A DNA stretch of 64,000 bases from Mycobacterium sp. 1274761.0 (GCF_001668615.1 NZ_LZMC01000056.1:62001-126000), one strand, 5' to 3'; numbered from the stretch's first letter, positions 34,844 to 43,482 are shown. Notes: generated by a model from the letters alone, not told the origin. Translations and numbers: made by a program.

Positions 34844-35633
34844 CGCGGGCCTCCACATCGCCGAGGCCGGTGAGCTCGATACCGAGCCGGTCGGTCAACG
34901 CGTCAACGACCTGCGCGGCGGTGTCGAAGACGATGCGCTCGCTTCCGCTCTTGCCGTGGATCGCGAGATTGCGGCCGCGCAGATTCCACCGCGCGTCGTC
35001 GGTGATGAGCGCGACGGACAGCCCCGTCACGAAGCCGGACTGCGGATACGTTGACACATACCAACTTCCGACCTGACGGTCGATCATCGGAAACGGTCGC
35101 GTGCTGAACAGATACAGCGGCTCCCACTTTCCGCGGATCTCGCTTTCCAGGATCAAGCCGTCATCGTGCGATCGGATCCGGTACGGCTCGTGACGGGTCT
35201 GCTGGACCGTGTCGGTCTCCAGCCGGATCGGCGAGGTCAATGTCTGGCCACCGAACCCGACGTCAACGAGATAACGGGCGTCATCGCCCGGCACTGCCAC
35301 CGCAAGAGCCTGATGCGTCTGCGCCGGTAGTTCACCGCTGGTGTTCATCCACACGACCCGGCCGCCGAGCACGTCGACACCAAACCCCAACCGGGACAAC
35401 ACGTACGCCATCACGCCGTTCTGCTCGAAGCAGTATCCACCGCGGCGGCGGTGCACCAACTTGTCGACCAGCGTCTCCGGCCGCAGATCCACCACCGGAA
35501 CACCCATTAGCGGGTCCAGGTTCTCGAACGGAATGGTGCGGTTGTGCGCGGCCACCAGCTCCTCGAGGAGTTCGAGCGTCGGGTCCGTCGGACCGGTGTA
35601 GGAAACGCGCTGCAGGTAGGCGGCGATGCTCAT
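34821..35633 (-). CDS. nat: arylamine N-acetyltransferase
   Basis: The 270-residue enzyme transfers acetyl or propionyl from CoA to arylamines or related acceptors. The Cys-His-Asp triad is complete: Cys68 in RRGGYCFEQN, His107 in PAQTHQALAV and Asp124 in YLVDVGFGG. ATG 35633 (MSIAAYLQRV) gives the expected length. In M. tuberculosis nat is in the hsa sterol-ring operon; here it is alone, overlapping the convergent acyl-CoA dehydrogenase by 23 bases. Two tandem hairpin repeats lie just upstream. It may be a second NAT paralogue. Confidence 0.92.
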   Translation of the reverse strand: MSIAAYLQRVSYTGPTDPTLELLEELVAAHNRTIPFENLDPLMGVPVVDLRPETLVDKLVHRRRGGYCFEQNGVMAYVLSRLGFGVDVLGGRVVWMNTSGELPAQTHQALAVAVPGDDARYLVDVGFGGQTLTSPIRLETDTVQQTRHEPYRIRSHDDGLILESEIRGKWEPLYLFSTRPFPMIDRQVGSWYVSTYPQSGFVTGLSVALITDDARWNLRGRNLAIHGKSGSERIVFDTAAQVVDALTDRLGIELTGLGDVEARVNEVLDR

Positions 35634-35679
35634 GGGTGCATGCTGCGCCCTCAACCGCGGTTCAGGTCAAGGCTTGATG

Positions 35680-35784
35680 GCGGGACTGCTCAACGCGGCC
35701 GAAGCCGCTTGACCGTCATCCCGCTAGAGCTGGATTGCGGGACTCCTCAACGCGGCTGACGCCGCTTGATCGTCATCCCGCTAG
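35680..35784. repeat. two tandem hairpin repeats (57-nt period)
   Basis: Copies 35680-35727 and 35737-35784 are 48 bases each with few differences; both run from GCGGGACT to TCATCCCGCTAG. Each is itself an inverted repeat (GCGGGA with TCCCGC outside, GCGGC with GCCGC inside). They lie between the DUF8129 protein gene and nat, and the stop codon of the former falls in copy 2. They probably act as a double terminator or a small repeat element. Confidence 0.8.
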
Positions 35785-36116
35785 GGCTTGCCGCGCGACG
35801 GCGTCTGCCCGGCGACACCGTGCCGCAGTGGCGTGTTGGCCTCCGCGGCCGTTGACTCCTGCACCGGCGAGCCGGCCGGGGTGTGGGTCACCCCGGGCGC
35901 GTTCGACGGATCACCCGCCGACGGCTGCGCGCCATCGTGCAGTTCCTTCAGCCGCGCGTGCAGCACCTCGAGCACCGGGATGCGGTTGCCGTGGGCGGTC
36001 TCGTGGTCGAACAGCTGCCGCAGCTGGGGCTCTTCCAGGCCGCGGATCCGGTGTCGGAGCTCAGGAAGGGACAGCTGGTCGTAGTCCGTGATGGGCAGTT
36101 CGTCGCTTTGAGCCAT
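35781..36116 (-). CDS. DUF8129-like helical protein
   Basis: The 111-residue protein has one compact helical domain (about 5-60: ELPITDYDQLSLPELRHRI, LEEPQLRQLFDHE and VLEVLHARLKEL) and a disordered Pro/Ala/Thr-rich tail. The domain resembles the DUF8129 family common in actinobacteria, whose role is unknown. It lies between echA1 and nat on the same strand, 37 bases after the echA1 stop. No signal peptide or catalytic residue is seen. Confidence 0.75.
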   Translation of the reverse strand: MAQSDELPITDYDQLSLPELRHRIRGLEEPQLRQLFDHETAHGNRIPVLEVLHARLKELHDGAQPSAGDPSNAPGVTHTPAGSPVQESTAAEANTPLRHGVAGQTPSRGKP

Positions 36117-36153
36117 GCCTTATCGGTTGCCCACCGCCGCGTCGGTGAAACGA

Positions 36154-36933
36154 TCAGGTGCCGGTCCACTTCGGCGGCCGTTTCTCGGCGAAGGCCACCG
36201 CGCCCTCTCTGGCGTCGTTGGACGTGAAGACAGGCGCGAGGATCTTGGTCTGCTTCGACCACATCTCCTCGGGACTCCAGCCGCGCGACTCGACGATGAT
36301 GCGCTTGGTCGCGGCCACCGCGAGCGGGCCGTTGCCTGCGATCCGTTCCGCCAGCCCGATCGCCGCTTCCAGCGCCGAACCCGGCTCGGCGAGCAGGTTC
36401 ACCAGGCCGAGCTGATGGGCCTTTTCGGCCGGCAGGTTCTCGCCGGTCAGCGCCAGCTCCATCGCGATCGCGTACGGGATGCGCTGCGGCAACCGCAGCA
36501 GACCGCCGCCGCCGGCCACCAGGCCGCGCTTGACCTCGGGGATACCGAACGCCGAATCCTTGGATGCCACGATCAGGTCGGTGGCCAGCGCCAGCTCACA
36601 CCCGCCGGCCAGGCAGTAGCCCTCGACCGCCGCGATGAGCGGCTTGGCGGGCGGACGCTCGGTGAAGCCCATGCCGCGGCCCTCGACGACGACGTTCTCG
36701 CCGCGCGCGAACGCCTTGAGGTCCATGCCGGCGGAGAAGGAACCGCCTGCGCCGGTGAGGATGCCGACCGACAGGCCGTCCTCACCGTCGAGCCGGTCCA
36801 TGGCATCGGCCAGGCCCCTACTCACGTCCGCGTTCACGGCGTTCTTGGCCTTGGGCCGGTTGATGGTGATGATGAGGATCCGGTCGCGCTGTTCGACCAG
36901 GACGGCTGGTTCGTTGTTGGCTTCTTCGCTCAC
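36154..36933 (-). CDS. echA1: enoyl-CoA hydratase/isomerase (crotonase)
   Basis: The 259-residue crotonase has the oxyanion-hole segments GGSFSAGMDLKAFARG and AVEGYCLAGGCELALATD and the IPEVKRGLVAGGGGLLRLP stretch. It closely resembles what I recall of EchA1 (Rv0222). One usual catalytic Glu is in the FGIPEVKRG helix. GTG 36933 gives VSEEANNEPAVLVEQRDRI; upstream in-frame codons look non-conserved. It lies on the far side of the KstR operator at 36995 and may share its control with the divergent lipid operon. Confidence 0.88.
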   Translation of the reverse strand: MSEEANNEPAVLVEQRDRILIITINRPKAKNAVNADVSRGLADAMDRLDGEDGLSVGILTGAGGSFSAGMDLKAFARGENVVVEGRGMGFTERPPAKPLIAAVEGYCLAGGCELALATDLIVASKDSAFGIPEVKRGLVAGGGGLLRLPQRIPYAIAMELALTGENLPAEKAHQLGLVNLLAEPGSALEAAIGLAERIAGNGPLAVAATKRIIVESRGWSPEEMWSKQTKILAPVFTSNDAREGAVAFAEKRPPKWTGT

Positions 36934-36992
36934 CCGGGTGATGCTATCTATCGGGGGTTTAGCGGGTAACAAAGACTAGGTACTATGTAAAA

Positions 36993-37010
36993 ACTAGAAC
37001 ACGTTCTAGT
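36993..37010. promoter_or_regulatory. KstR operator
   Basis: ACTAGAAC-AC-GTTCTAGT is a palindrome with perfect 8-bp arms and fits the KstR consensus TNNAACNNGTTNNA exactly (36995-37008). It lies between divergent echA1 and the acyltransferase-fadD12-lipO operon, 26 bases before the latter's ATG. KstR represses sterol-uptake and degradation genes until a cholesterol-derived CoA thioester binds. Confidence 0.9.
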
Positions 37011-37035
37011 CTGCCCGTGAGCGACAGGAATCCGA

Positions 37036-37878
37036 ATGGCCACCGACACCCAGCCCTCCAAAAAGAACAAGCCCTCCAAAAAGAGCAAGCCGTCCGAGAT
37101 CACGAAGTGGGATCCCGGTCTGACCGCACGCGTCGTGGGCCTCATGCGGCCGATCCTCAAGCGCTATTTCCGCTCCGAGGTGCGCGGGCTGGAGAACCTC
37201 CCCACCGGCGGAGCGCTGCTGGTGAGTAACCACTCCGGCGGCCTGCTGCCGATGGACGTGCCGATCCTGTCCGTTGACTTCTACGACAAGCACGGCTACG
37301 ACCGGCCGCTGTACACGCTCAGCCACGACATGCTGATGGTCGGGCCCAGCGGTGACTTTTTCAAAAAGATCGGCTACATCAGCGCCAACCACGAGAACGC
37401 CGACGAGGCACTGCGCTCCGGCGGGCTGGTCGTGGTGTTCCCGGGCGGCGATTACGACGTGTATCGGCCCACGCTGGAGGAGAACAAGATCGACTTCGGT
37501 GGCCGAACCGGATACGTCAAGGCCGCATTGAATGCTGGGGTTCCGATCGTCCCCACCGTCGGTATCGGCGGTCAGGAGACCCAGCTGTACCTGACCCGCG
37601 GCACCTGGCTGGCCGAGCGGCTTGGGCCGATCGCCCGACTGGCGCGCGCCAAGATCGTGCCGATCTCGTTCGGCTTCCCGTTCGGCCTGAGCCTGGTCGT
37701 CCCGCCGAACATCCCGCTGCCGGCCAAGATCACCATGCAGGTGCTCCCGCCAATCGACATCGTCGCCGAATTCGGTGAGAACCCCGACATCGATGAGGTC
37801 GACGCACACGTCCGCCACGTCATGCAGCGGGCACTCGACGAACTGGCCGCCGAACGGCGCCTGCCGATCCTGGGCTGA
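37036..37878 (+). CDS. PlsC-type lysophospholipid acyltransferase (Rv1428c-like)
   Basis: The 280-residue protein starts with a Lys-rich tail made of near-repeats (PSKKNKPSKKSKPS), then an acyltransferase domain with the catalytic VSNHSGGLLPMD motif, the FPGGDYDVYRPT motif and VPTVGIGGQET. It probably acylates a glycerolipid or related acceptor at the inner face of the membrane. ACAGGA lies just upstream of ATG 37036. It starts the operon with fadD12 and lipO behind a KstR operator, the same order as I recall for Rv1428c-Rv1427c-Rv1426c. Confidence 0.87.
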   Translation: MATDTQPSKKNKPSKKSKPSEITKWDPGLTARVVGLMRPILKRYFRSEVRGLENLPTGGALLVSNHSGGLLPMDVPILSVDFYDKHGYDRPLYTLSHDMLMVGPSGDFFKKIGYISANHENADEALRSGGLVVVFPGGDYDVYRPTLEENKIDFGGRTGYVKAALNAGVPIVPTVGIGGQETQLYLTRGTWLAERLGPIARLARAKIVPISFGFPFGLSLVVPPNIPLPAKITMQVLPPIDIVAEFGENPDIDEVDAHVRHVMQRALDELAAERRLPILG

Positions 37879-37883
37879 CCGTT

Positions 37884-39533
37884 ATGGCGCTGCTGGACAG
37901 ACTCGGCGACACCGTGGGCCTGGTCGCGACGATGCGACGCGCGGGCATGATCGCCCCGCTGCGGCCCGACAAGTACGTGCGGATCGCGGCGGCTATGCGC
38001 CGCGAAAACGTCTCGGCCGTCTCGGGTTTCGCGTCGTCGGCCCAGCGATGTCCAGACCGGCCCGGCCTCGTAGACGAGCTCGGCACGCTGACCTGGCGCG
38101 AAGTCGACCAACGCTGTGACGCGTTCGGCGCGGCCTTGCAGGCGCTGCCCGGCGGGCAGCCGAAGGTCATCGGCGTCATGTGCCGCAACCACCGCGGCTT
38201 CATCGAGGCGGTCGTCGCGGCCAACCGCATCGGCACCGATCTGCTGCTGCTGAACACCTCATTCGCCGGGCCCGCGCTGGCCGAGGTGGTCGCGCGTGAA
38301 GGCGCCGACGCCATCGTCTACGACGAGGAGTTCACCGAGATCGTCGAGCGCGCGCTGGCCGAAACACCGGACGCGACCAGGATCGTCGCCTGGACCGATG
38401 ACCCGTCGGCGCACGGCGATTCGTTCACCGTCGAAAAGATGATCGCCGCGCATGCCAGGCAACAGCCCAAACGCGCCAGCGAGAAGCCCCGCACGATCCT
38501 GCTGACGTCGGGCACCACCGGCACCCCCAAGGGCGCCAAGCTGACGGGCGGAGATCCCGGCGCGCTCAAGGCCATCCTGGACCGAACTCCATGGCACACC
38601 GAGGAAGCGATCGTGATCGCGGCGCCCATGTTCCACGCCTGGGGCTTCTCACAGATGATCTTCGCCGCGACCATGGCGTGCACGATCGTCACCCGGCGCA
38701 AGTTCGATCCCGAGGCCACCCTGGAGTTGATCGACCGCCACCGAGCGACGGGGCTGGCGGTAGTGCCGGTGATGTTCGACCGGATTATGGAGTTGCCCGA
38801 CGGGGTACGCAGCCGCTACAGCGGACGATCCTTACGCTTCGCCGCTGCATCGGGTTCGCGGATGCGTCCGGATGTGGTGACGGCCTTCATGGACCAGTTC
38901 GGCGACGTCATCTACAACAACTACAACGCAACGGAGGCCGGGTTGATCGCGTCGGCCACGCCCGAAGACCTGAGGGCGGCTCCCGACACCGCGGGCAAGC
39001 CTGCCCCGGGCACCGAGATCCGGATACTCGACAAGGACTTCCGCGAAGTGCCGACCGGAGAGGTCGGCCAGATCTTCTGCCGCAGCGGCACGCTGTTCGG
39101 CGGGTACACGTCGGGTCAGACCAAGGACTTCCACGAGGGCTTCATGGCGTCGGGCGACCTGGGCTACATGGACGGCAACGGCAGGCTGTTCGTCGTCGGG
39201 CGCGACGACGAGATGATCGTCTCCGGCGGCGAGAACGTCTATCCCATCGAGGTGGAGAAGACGCTGGCCTCACACGCCGATGTCGCCGAGGCGGCGGTGA
39301 TCGGCGTGGACGACGAGCAGTACGGCCAGCGGCTGGCGGCGTTCGTCGTCCTCAACGATGGCGCATCCGCAACGCCGGACACCTTGAAACAGCACGTTCG
39401 CGAGAACCTCGCGAATTACAAAGTGCCGCGGCAGATCACGGTGCTCGATGAGCTTCCGCGCAGCATCACGGGCAAGGTCGTGCGCAAGGAACTGCAGGCC
39501 CTGGTTGACGGGGTGGAGGAACCCGATGGGTAA
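37884..39533 (+). CDS. fadD12: long-chain fatty-acyl-CoA ligase (FadD12-like)
   Basis: The 549-residue enzyme activates fatty acids with ATP and CoA. The phosphate loop is LTSGTTGTPKGAK, the adenine motif is NNYNATEAG, the hinge is VVGRDDEMIVSGGENVYP and the catalytic Lys is in RSITGKVVRKEL. It starts five bases after the acyltransferase stop and its last eight bases overlap lipO, so the three are one operon. Gene order suggests fatty-acid activation for acylglycerol turnover under KstR control. Confidence 0.9.
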   Translation: MALLDRLGDTVGLVATMRRAGMIAPLRPDKYVRIAAAMRRENVSAVSGFASSAQRCPDRPGLVDELGTLTWREVDQRCDAFGAALQALPGGQPKVIGVMCRNHRGFIEAVVAANRIGTDLLLLNTSFAGPALAEVVAREGADAIVYDEEFTEIVERALAETPDATRIVAWTDDPSAHGDSFTVEKMIAAHARQQPKRASEKPRTILLTSGTTGTPKGAKLTGGDPGALKAILDRTPWHTEEAIVIAAPMFHAWGFSQMIFAATMACTIVTRRKFDPEATLELIDRHRATGLAVVPVMFDRIMELPDGVRSRYSGRSLRFAAASGSRMRPDVVTAFMDQFGDVIYNNYNATEAGLIASATPEDLRAAPDTAGKPAPGTEIRILDKDFREVPTGEVGQIFCRSGTLFGGYTSGQTKDFHEGFMASGDLGYMDGNGRLFVVGRDDEMIVSGGENVYPIEVEKTLASHADVAEAAVIGVDDEQYGQRLAAFVVLNDGASATPDTLKQHVRENLANYKVPRQITVLDELPRSITGKVVRKELQALVDGVEEPDG

Positions 39534-40764
39534 GCGCCGTCCCCTCTTCCGCGCGAGCCTCGAGCTCGCCAACGCCGCCAACGGTGTCCGGCCGTTCGGC
39601 CGCGACGGATACCCCACCGTCCCGGCGTTCTTCCTGGGCTGGCCCACCACCGAGATGGCGCCGCTGTACATTGCCGGCTCCGTGCTGGGCGCAGGCTGGC
39701 GGTGGCTGAGGGGCGACTATGCGACGGGTCGGGGCCGAATAGCTCTGCTGCTCAAGGCAATCACGTGGGGGCTGCTGTATCTGATCCACCGCCGCAACGT
39801 GGCGTCGGAGCCCTATTTCGACACGCCGCTGCGGGACACCCTCGGCGACGACTACGAAGCCGTTGCCGCGCAGTCGCAACCGATGGCGCGCCGGCGGCTG
39901 GCCTACGTGCTGCCCAACGAGCTCCTGCGCCGCCGCTACGTGGAGAAGACCGACGTGGTGCAGTACGGCCCGCACCCGAAGGTCAACTTCGCCGACGTCT
40001 GGCGCCGTCGCGATCTGCCCCGCGACGGTAAGGCGCCCGTGTTGTTGCAGGTGCCCGGCGGCGGATGGTCTATCGGAATGCGCCGCCCGCAGGCGTATCC
40101 GCTGATGAGCCACATGGCCGAGCGGGGGTGGGTCTGCGTGTCGATCGACTACCGGGTGAGCCCGAAGAACACGTGGCCGGCGCACATCGTCGACGTGAAA
40201 CGCGCGCTGGCCTGGATCAAGGAAAACATTCACGAATACGGCGGCGACCCCGACTTCGTCGCGATCACCGGCGGCTCAGCGGGTGGACACCTGTGCGCAC
40301 TGGCCGCGCTGACGCCAGACGATCCGCAATACCAGCCGGGCTTCGAGGGCGCCGACACGTCGGTGGCCGCGGCGGTCCCGATCTACGGACGCTACGACTG
40401 GTTCACCACCAAGGGGCCCGGCCGCTGGGAGTTCGTGCTGATCCTGTTGCAGCGGTTGGTCGTCAAGAAGCGGCTGTCGAAGCATCTGCAGATCTACCGC
40501 GACGCATCGCCGATCACCCGCGTACGGCCAGATGCGCCACCGTTTTTCATCCTGCACGGCGTCGATGACTCGTTGATCCCCGTTCCCGAGGCGCGCGAGT
40601 TCGTCGCCGCGATGCGAGAGGTCTCGAAGGAGACCGTGGTCTACTCCGAGATTCCACACGCTCAGCACGCGTTCGACTTCTTCGGATCGCCGCGCGGCTA
40701 CTACACCGCCCACGCCGTGGAAAAATTCCTGTCCTGGGTGCATGCCCACCGAGACGAGAAGTAG
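39526..40764 (+). CDS. lipO: esterase/lipase, alpha/beta hydrolase fold-3 (LipO-like)
   Basis: The 412-residue protein has an N-terminal extension of about 140 residues, with a possible membrane-associating stretch (LLLKAITWGLLYLIH), and a hormone-sensitive-lipase-type domain. The oxyanion motif is PGGGW instead of HGGGW, the nucleophile Ser is in GGSAGG, Asp is in GVDDSLIP and His is in AQHAFDF. GGAGGA lies five bases before ATG 39526. It hydrolyses carboxyl or acylglycerol esters. Its stop directly abuts the stop of the convergent WS/DGAT gene with no spacer. Confidence 0.87.
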   Translation: MGKRRPLFRASLELANAANGVRPFGRDGYPTVPAFFLGWPTTEMAPLYIAGSVLGAGWRWLRGDYATGRGRIALLLKAITWGLLYLIHRRNVASEPYFDTPLRDTLGDDYEAVAAQSQPMARRRLAYVLPNELLRRRYVEKTDVVQYGPHPKVNFADVWRRRDLPRDGKAPVLLQVPGGGWSIGMRRPQAYPLMSHMAERGWVCVSIDYRVSPKNTWPAHIVDVKRALAWIKENIHEYGGDPDFVAITGGSAGGHLCALAALTPDDPQYQPGFEGADTSVAAAVPIYGRYDWFTTKGPGRWEFVLILLQRLVVKKRLSKHLQIYRDASPITRVRPDAPPFFILHGVDDSLIPVPEAREFVAAMREVSKETVVYSEIPHAQHAFDFFGSPRGYYTAHAVEKFLSWVHAHRDEK

Positions 40765-42183
40765 CTACTGCGCCATCGCCTTTTCGACCACCGCGAGCCG
40801 CTCGGGAAGACCTGCGGCGCGGCGGATTTCGACGAACGCCTCGATCATCGCGTCGGACAGCTCGTGCGGGTCTGACAGGGTCCGCCCGTCGGACAGCACC
40901 GAGATGTTGAGCTGGTCGACGTAACTCCAGACGGTGATGTTGAGTCCGCTTCCGGTGGTCAGTGGGCCGACCGAATAGATCTCGGTGACCAGCGCGCCGC
41001 CGACGCGACCGGGCTCGCGCGGGCCGGGCACATTCGATATCGGCAGGTTGAGCACCTTGTTCTGGCCGTCCTTTTCGGCGAGCCAGTGAAACAGCCGCTC
41101 AGCGGGTCCTGGCGGGAAGTACGACGACCATCTGCTGACCAACTCGGGCCCCATCAGGTTGTGTGTCTCCTTGGCCTCGACCGCGGCGTCGTGCACGGCG
41201 CGTACGCGTTCCAGCGGGTCCTCGAGTTGGATGGGCACCACCATCATCACGCCGCTGAACCGGTTGCCCGAGATGCGTTCGGGGGAAAAGTCGAAACTGA
41301 CTGGGACCGAGGCCAGCAGCGGGTGGTCGGCGTGACCGTCGTACTTCAGCGACAGCTTGCGTAGCGCGCCCGCGGACATCGCCAGCACCATGTCGTTGAT
41401 CGTGACGTCCAGGTGCTTGGCGGTCTCCTTGACGTCGGCCAGCGCCAGCGAGGCGGTGGCGAACTTGCGCTCGGCGTCGATGCGGTGGTTCATGAATGAC
41501 GGCGGAGGGGTGAACGGTCGCGTCAGTTCCGGCGACAGCTTTCTGCTGCTCTTGCGCACCCGGCCGATACCTTGTGCGGTGTATCGCATCACTGAAGGCA
41601 GGCGGCCGATCTGGCGCATGTGGTCGGCGACTGCCGTGCGCAGCAACTCCCCTCGGCCGGGCACGGACGACGTTGGGTTGGGCCCGTAGTCGCGCTGCGG
41701 TCCTGGATGCATGTCCATGCCGCGCGCCAACAGATTCGCCGAGGCAACCCCGTCGGCCAGCGCGTGGTGGATCTTGCCGAGTACCGCGATGCGACCGTTG
41801 GCAAGGCCTTCGATGAAGTACATCTCCCACAGCGGCTTGCTGCGGTCCAGTGGCACGCTAGCGATCTTGCCAACCGCCTCGTCAAGCTGGCGACGGCCTC
41901 CTGGGCTGTCGACCCGATACGGGCGGACGTGGTATTCGAGGTCGACCTCGCAGTTCTGCCGCCACATGGGGTGGTGGAACTTGAACGGGATGTCGACCAG
42001 CTGATAGCAGAACGGCTCGAGCTTGCCGAGCCGGGCTTGGATGACTTTACGAAACTCGTCGATTCCAAAGGTGCGGCCGCCGAGGTCGTCGAGCTCGATC
42101 ACCGCCAGCTTCAGCGTATGCATGTGGACGGTGGGCGTCTCGGAATACAGCAGTACCGCGTCCCACCCGCTGAGCCTCTTCAA
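40765..42183 (-). CDS. wax ester synthase/diacylglycerol acyltransferase (Rv0221/Rv1425-type)
   Basis: The protein of about 472 residues makes triacylglycerol or wax esters from acyl-CoA. The active-site motif HHALADG is near residues 139-145; PLWEMYFIEG and NLPISNVPGP are further family marks. TTG 42183 (read MKRLSGWDAVLLYSETP) has GGGAGG eight bases upstream and is preferred; GTG 42192 overlaps the ribosome-binding site. It follows lipC by 24 bases on the same strand. Convergence with lipO repeats the Rv1425-Rv1428c layout, while linkage to lipC repeats Rv0220-Rv0221. Confidence 0.9.
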   Translation of the reverse strand: MKRLSGWDAVLLYSETPTVHMHTLKLAVIELDDLGGRTFGIDEFRKVIQARLGKLEPFCYQLVDIPFKFHHPMWRQNCEVDLEYHVRPYRVDSPGGRRQLDEAVGKIASVPLDRSKPLWEMYFIEGLANGRIAVLGKIHHALADGVASANLLARGMDMHPGPQRDYGPNPTSSVPGRGELLRTAVADHMRQIGRLPSVMRYTAQGIGRVRKSSRKLSPELTRPFTPPPSFMNHRIDAERKFATASLALADVKETAKHLDVTINDMVLAMSAGALRKLSLKYDGHADHPLLASVPVSFDFSPERISGNRFSGVMMVVPIQLEDPLERVRAVHDAAVEAKETHNLMGPELVSRWSSYFPPGPAERLFHWLAEKDGQNKVLNLPISNVPGPREPGRVGGALVTEIYSVGPLTTGSGLNITVWSYVDQLNISVLSDGRTLSDPHELSDAMIEAFVEIRRAAGLPERLAVVEKAMAQ

Positions 42184-42207
42184 CTCCAGCACCTCCCTGC
42201 CAGGAGG

Positions 42208-43428
42208 CTATATAACCTCTTTCGCCTTCATCAGCGATCGGTTTCGGTGAACATGGTTGAGGAACAAGCCGATTGCCGTCGACACCGCGCCGGTGCGGGC
42301 ACCGTCGGTCATGTCGAATCCGTGGCCGGCGCCCGGCAGTTCGATGTAGCTGACCACGTCGCGTGAAACGGCGCGCAGCCGCTCGACGAAGCTTCGGGCC
42401 TGCGCCACGGGGATGACGGAGTCGCCGGTTCCGTGAATCACGAGGAACGGCGGCGCGTCAGGATGTACCTGGGCGATCGGCGAAGCCTTCCGGAAGATCT
42501 CGGGATGGCGATCGATCTTGCGCTTGACGACGACGCGCTCCAAGAAGTCGACGAACCGGTCCCGTTCCGGGGTCGAACGGTCCTCCCAGTCGTAGCGGCC
42601 GTAGATGCCCACCACCGCGTCGACGGAGGTATCCGAGCCCTCCGGCAGATCCGCCTGCAGCTCGGGATCGTTGGGCGTCAGCCCGGCCAACGCGGACAGA
42701 TGGCCACCGGCCGAACATCCCGCGATGGCGACGAAATTGCGGTCACCGCCGAACCGGTCGACGTTGGCGCGCGCCCACGCGATCGCGGTTTTGACGTCGG
42801 TGATGTGCTGCGGCCAGCGGTGATGCGGCGCGACTCGGTAGTTCACCGACAGGCACACCCAGCCCTGCGCCGCCATCGCCGACATCAACGCATAGCCCTG
42901 CAGTTGCCTTCCACCGTGGATCCATGCGCCGCCCGGCACGAAGATCATCACCGGTGCCGGCTCGACGGGCAGTTCCTTGGCGCGCCACACGTCCAGAAGC
43001 TGCGACGGGTGGTCGCCGTAGCGAACCGACGACCGGTGCAGGCTGCGACGGTGCGTGCGCATCTTCAACACGGGGGCCTGCCGCTCCGGCGCCGGCCACT
43101 TGATCGGCAGTTCCGTGGGCGCCACGATGCCGCGCAGTGCGGCTTCGAGGACCGAATTGGTTGAGTCGAGCTCCTGCTTGCGGAGTTCGGGCAAGACCGG
43201 AGCTTTCTTTGACCGGCCGCTGCCGAAGAAGTCGGGGGCGTGCCGATAACCCCAGATACCCATGGCGGTCACCACGCCGAGCGGTTCGAGGCGTTTTCCG
43301 ATGAACGGTAGCGATGCTGATGCGACGCTCATCGCCAGAAGATAGTCAGAAGGGCCTGCACGCAGGAACCACTGAGCCTGTTTCACTATTTTGGGCGCGG
43401 TTTGCCGAGCATCCGGCGTTTCCGTCAT
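42208..43428 (-). CDS. lipC: esterase/lipase LipC-like
   Basis: The 406-residue protein has a hydrophobic N-terminal region (SDYLLAMSVASASLPF) that may anchor it, and an alpha/beta hydrolase domain with oxyanion motif VPGGAWIHGG, nucleophile GCSAGG, Asp in GTGDSVIP and His in GAGHGFD. It matches what I recall of LipC (Rv0220, 403 residues), a cell-surface lipase. ATG 43428 is chosen; the frame upstream is not conserved-looking. It is the first gene of the lipC-WS/DGAT operon and is divergent from the second fused acyl-CoA dehydrogenase. An inverted repeat lies 35 bases upstream. Confidence 0.9.
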   Translation of the reverse strand: MTETPDARQTAPKIVKQAQWFLRAGPSDYLLAMSVASASLPFIGKRLEPLGVVTAMGIWGYRHAPDFFGSGRSKKAPVLPELRKQELDSTNSVLEAALRGIVAPTELPIKWPAPERQAPVLKMRTHRRSLHRSSVRYGDHPSQLLDVWRAKELPVEPAPVMIFVPGGAWIHGGRQLQGYALMSAMAAQGWVCLSVNYRVAPHHRWPQHITDVKTAIAWARANVDRFGGDRNFVAIAGCSAGGHLSALAGLTPNDPELQADLPEGSDTSVDAVVGIYGRYDWEDRSTPERDRFVDFLERVVVKRKIDRHPEIFRKASPIAQVHPDAPPFLVIHGTGDSVIPVAQARSFVERLRAVSRDVVSYIELPGAGHGFDMTDGARTGAVSTAIGLFLNHVHRNRSLMKAKEVI

Positions 43429-43462
43429 GGCGCGAGCGTACCCCCGTACGGCCAATCGAAAC

Positions 43463-43482
43463 GACAACATTTGGCAGTTGTC
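43463..43482. promoter_or_regulatory. inverted repeat upstream of lipC
   Basis: GACAAC (43463-43468) and GTTGTC (43477-43482) are a 6-bp inverted repeat with an 8-base spacer in the lipC/fadE divergent region. It could be a regulator site. The regulator is unknown and only symmetry supports it. Confidence 0.4.

Noticed and set aside
32618..34858. 746-residue open frame on the minus strand opposite the fused acyl-CoA dehydrogenase
   Set aside because: Shadow frame; composition is atypical and the plus-strand protein has conserved ACAD motifs throughout.
37045..37100. Short direct repeats in the acyltransferase 5' end as a mobile repeat
   Set aside because: They encode a simple Lys/Pro/Ser tail and look like local codon repetition, not a dispersed element.
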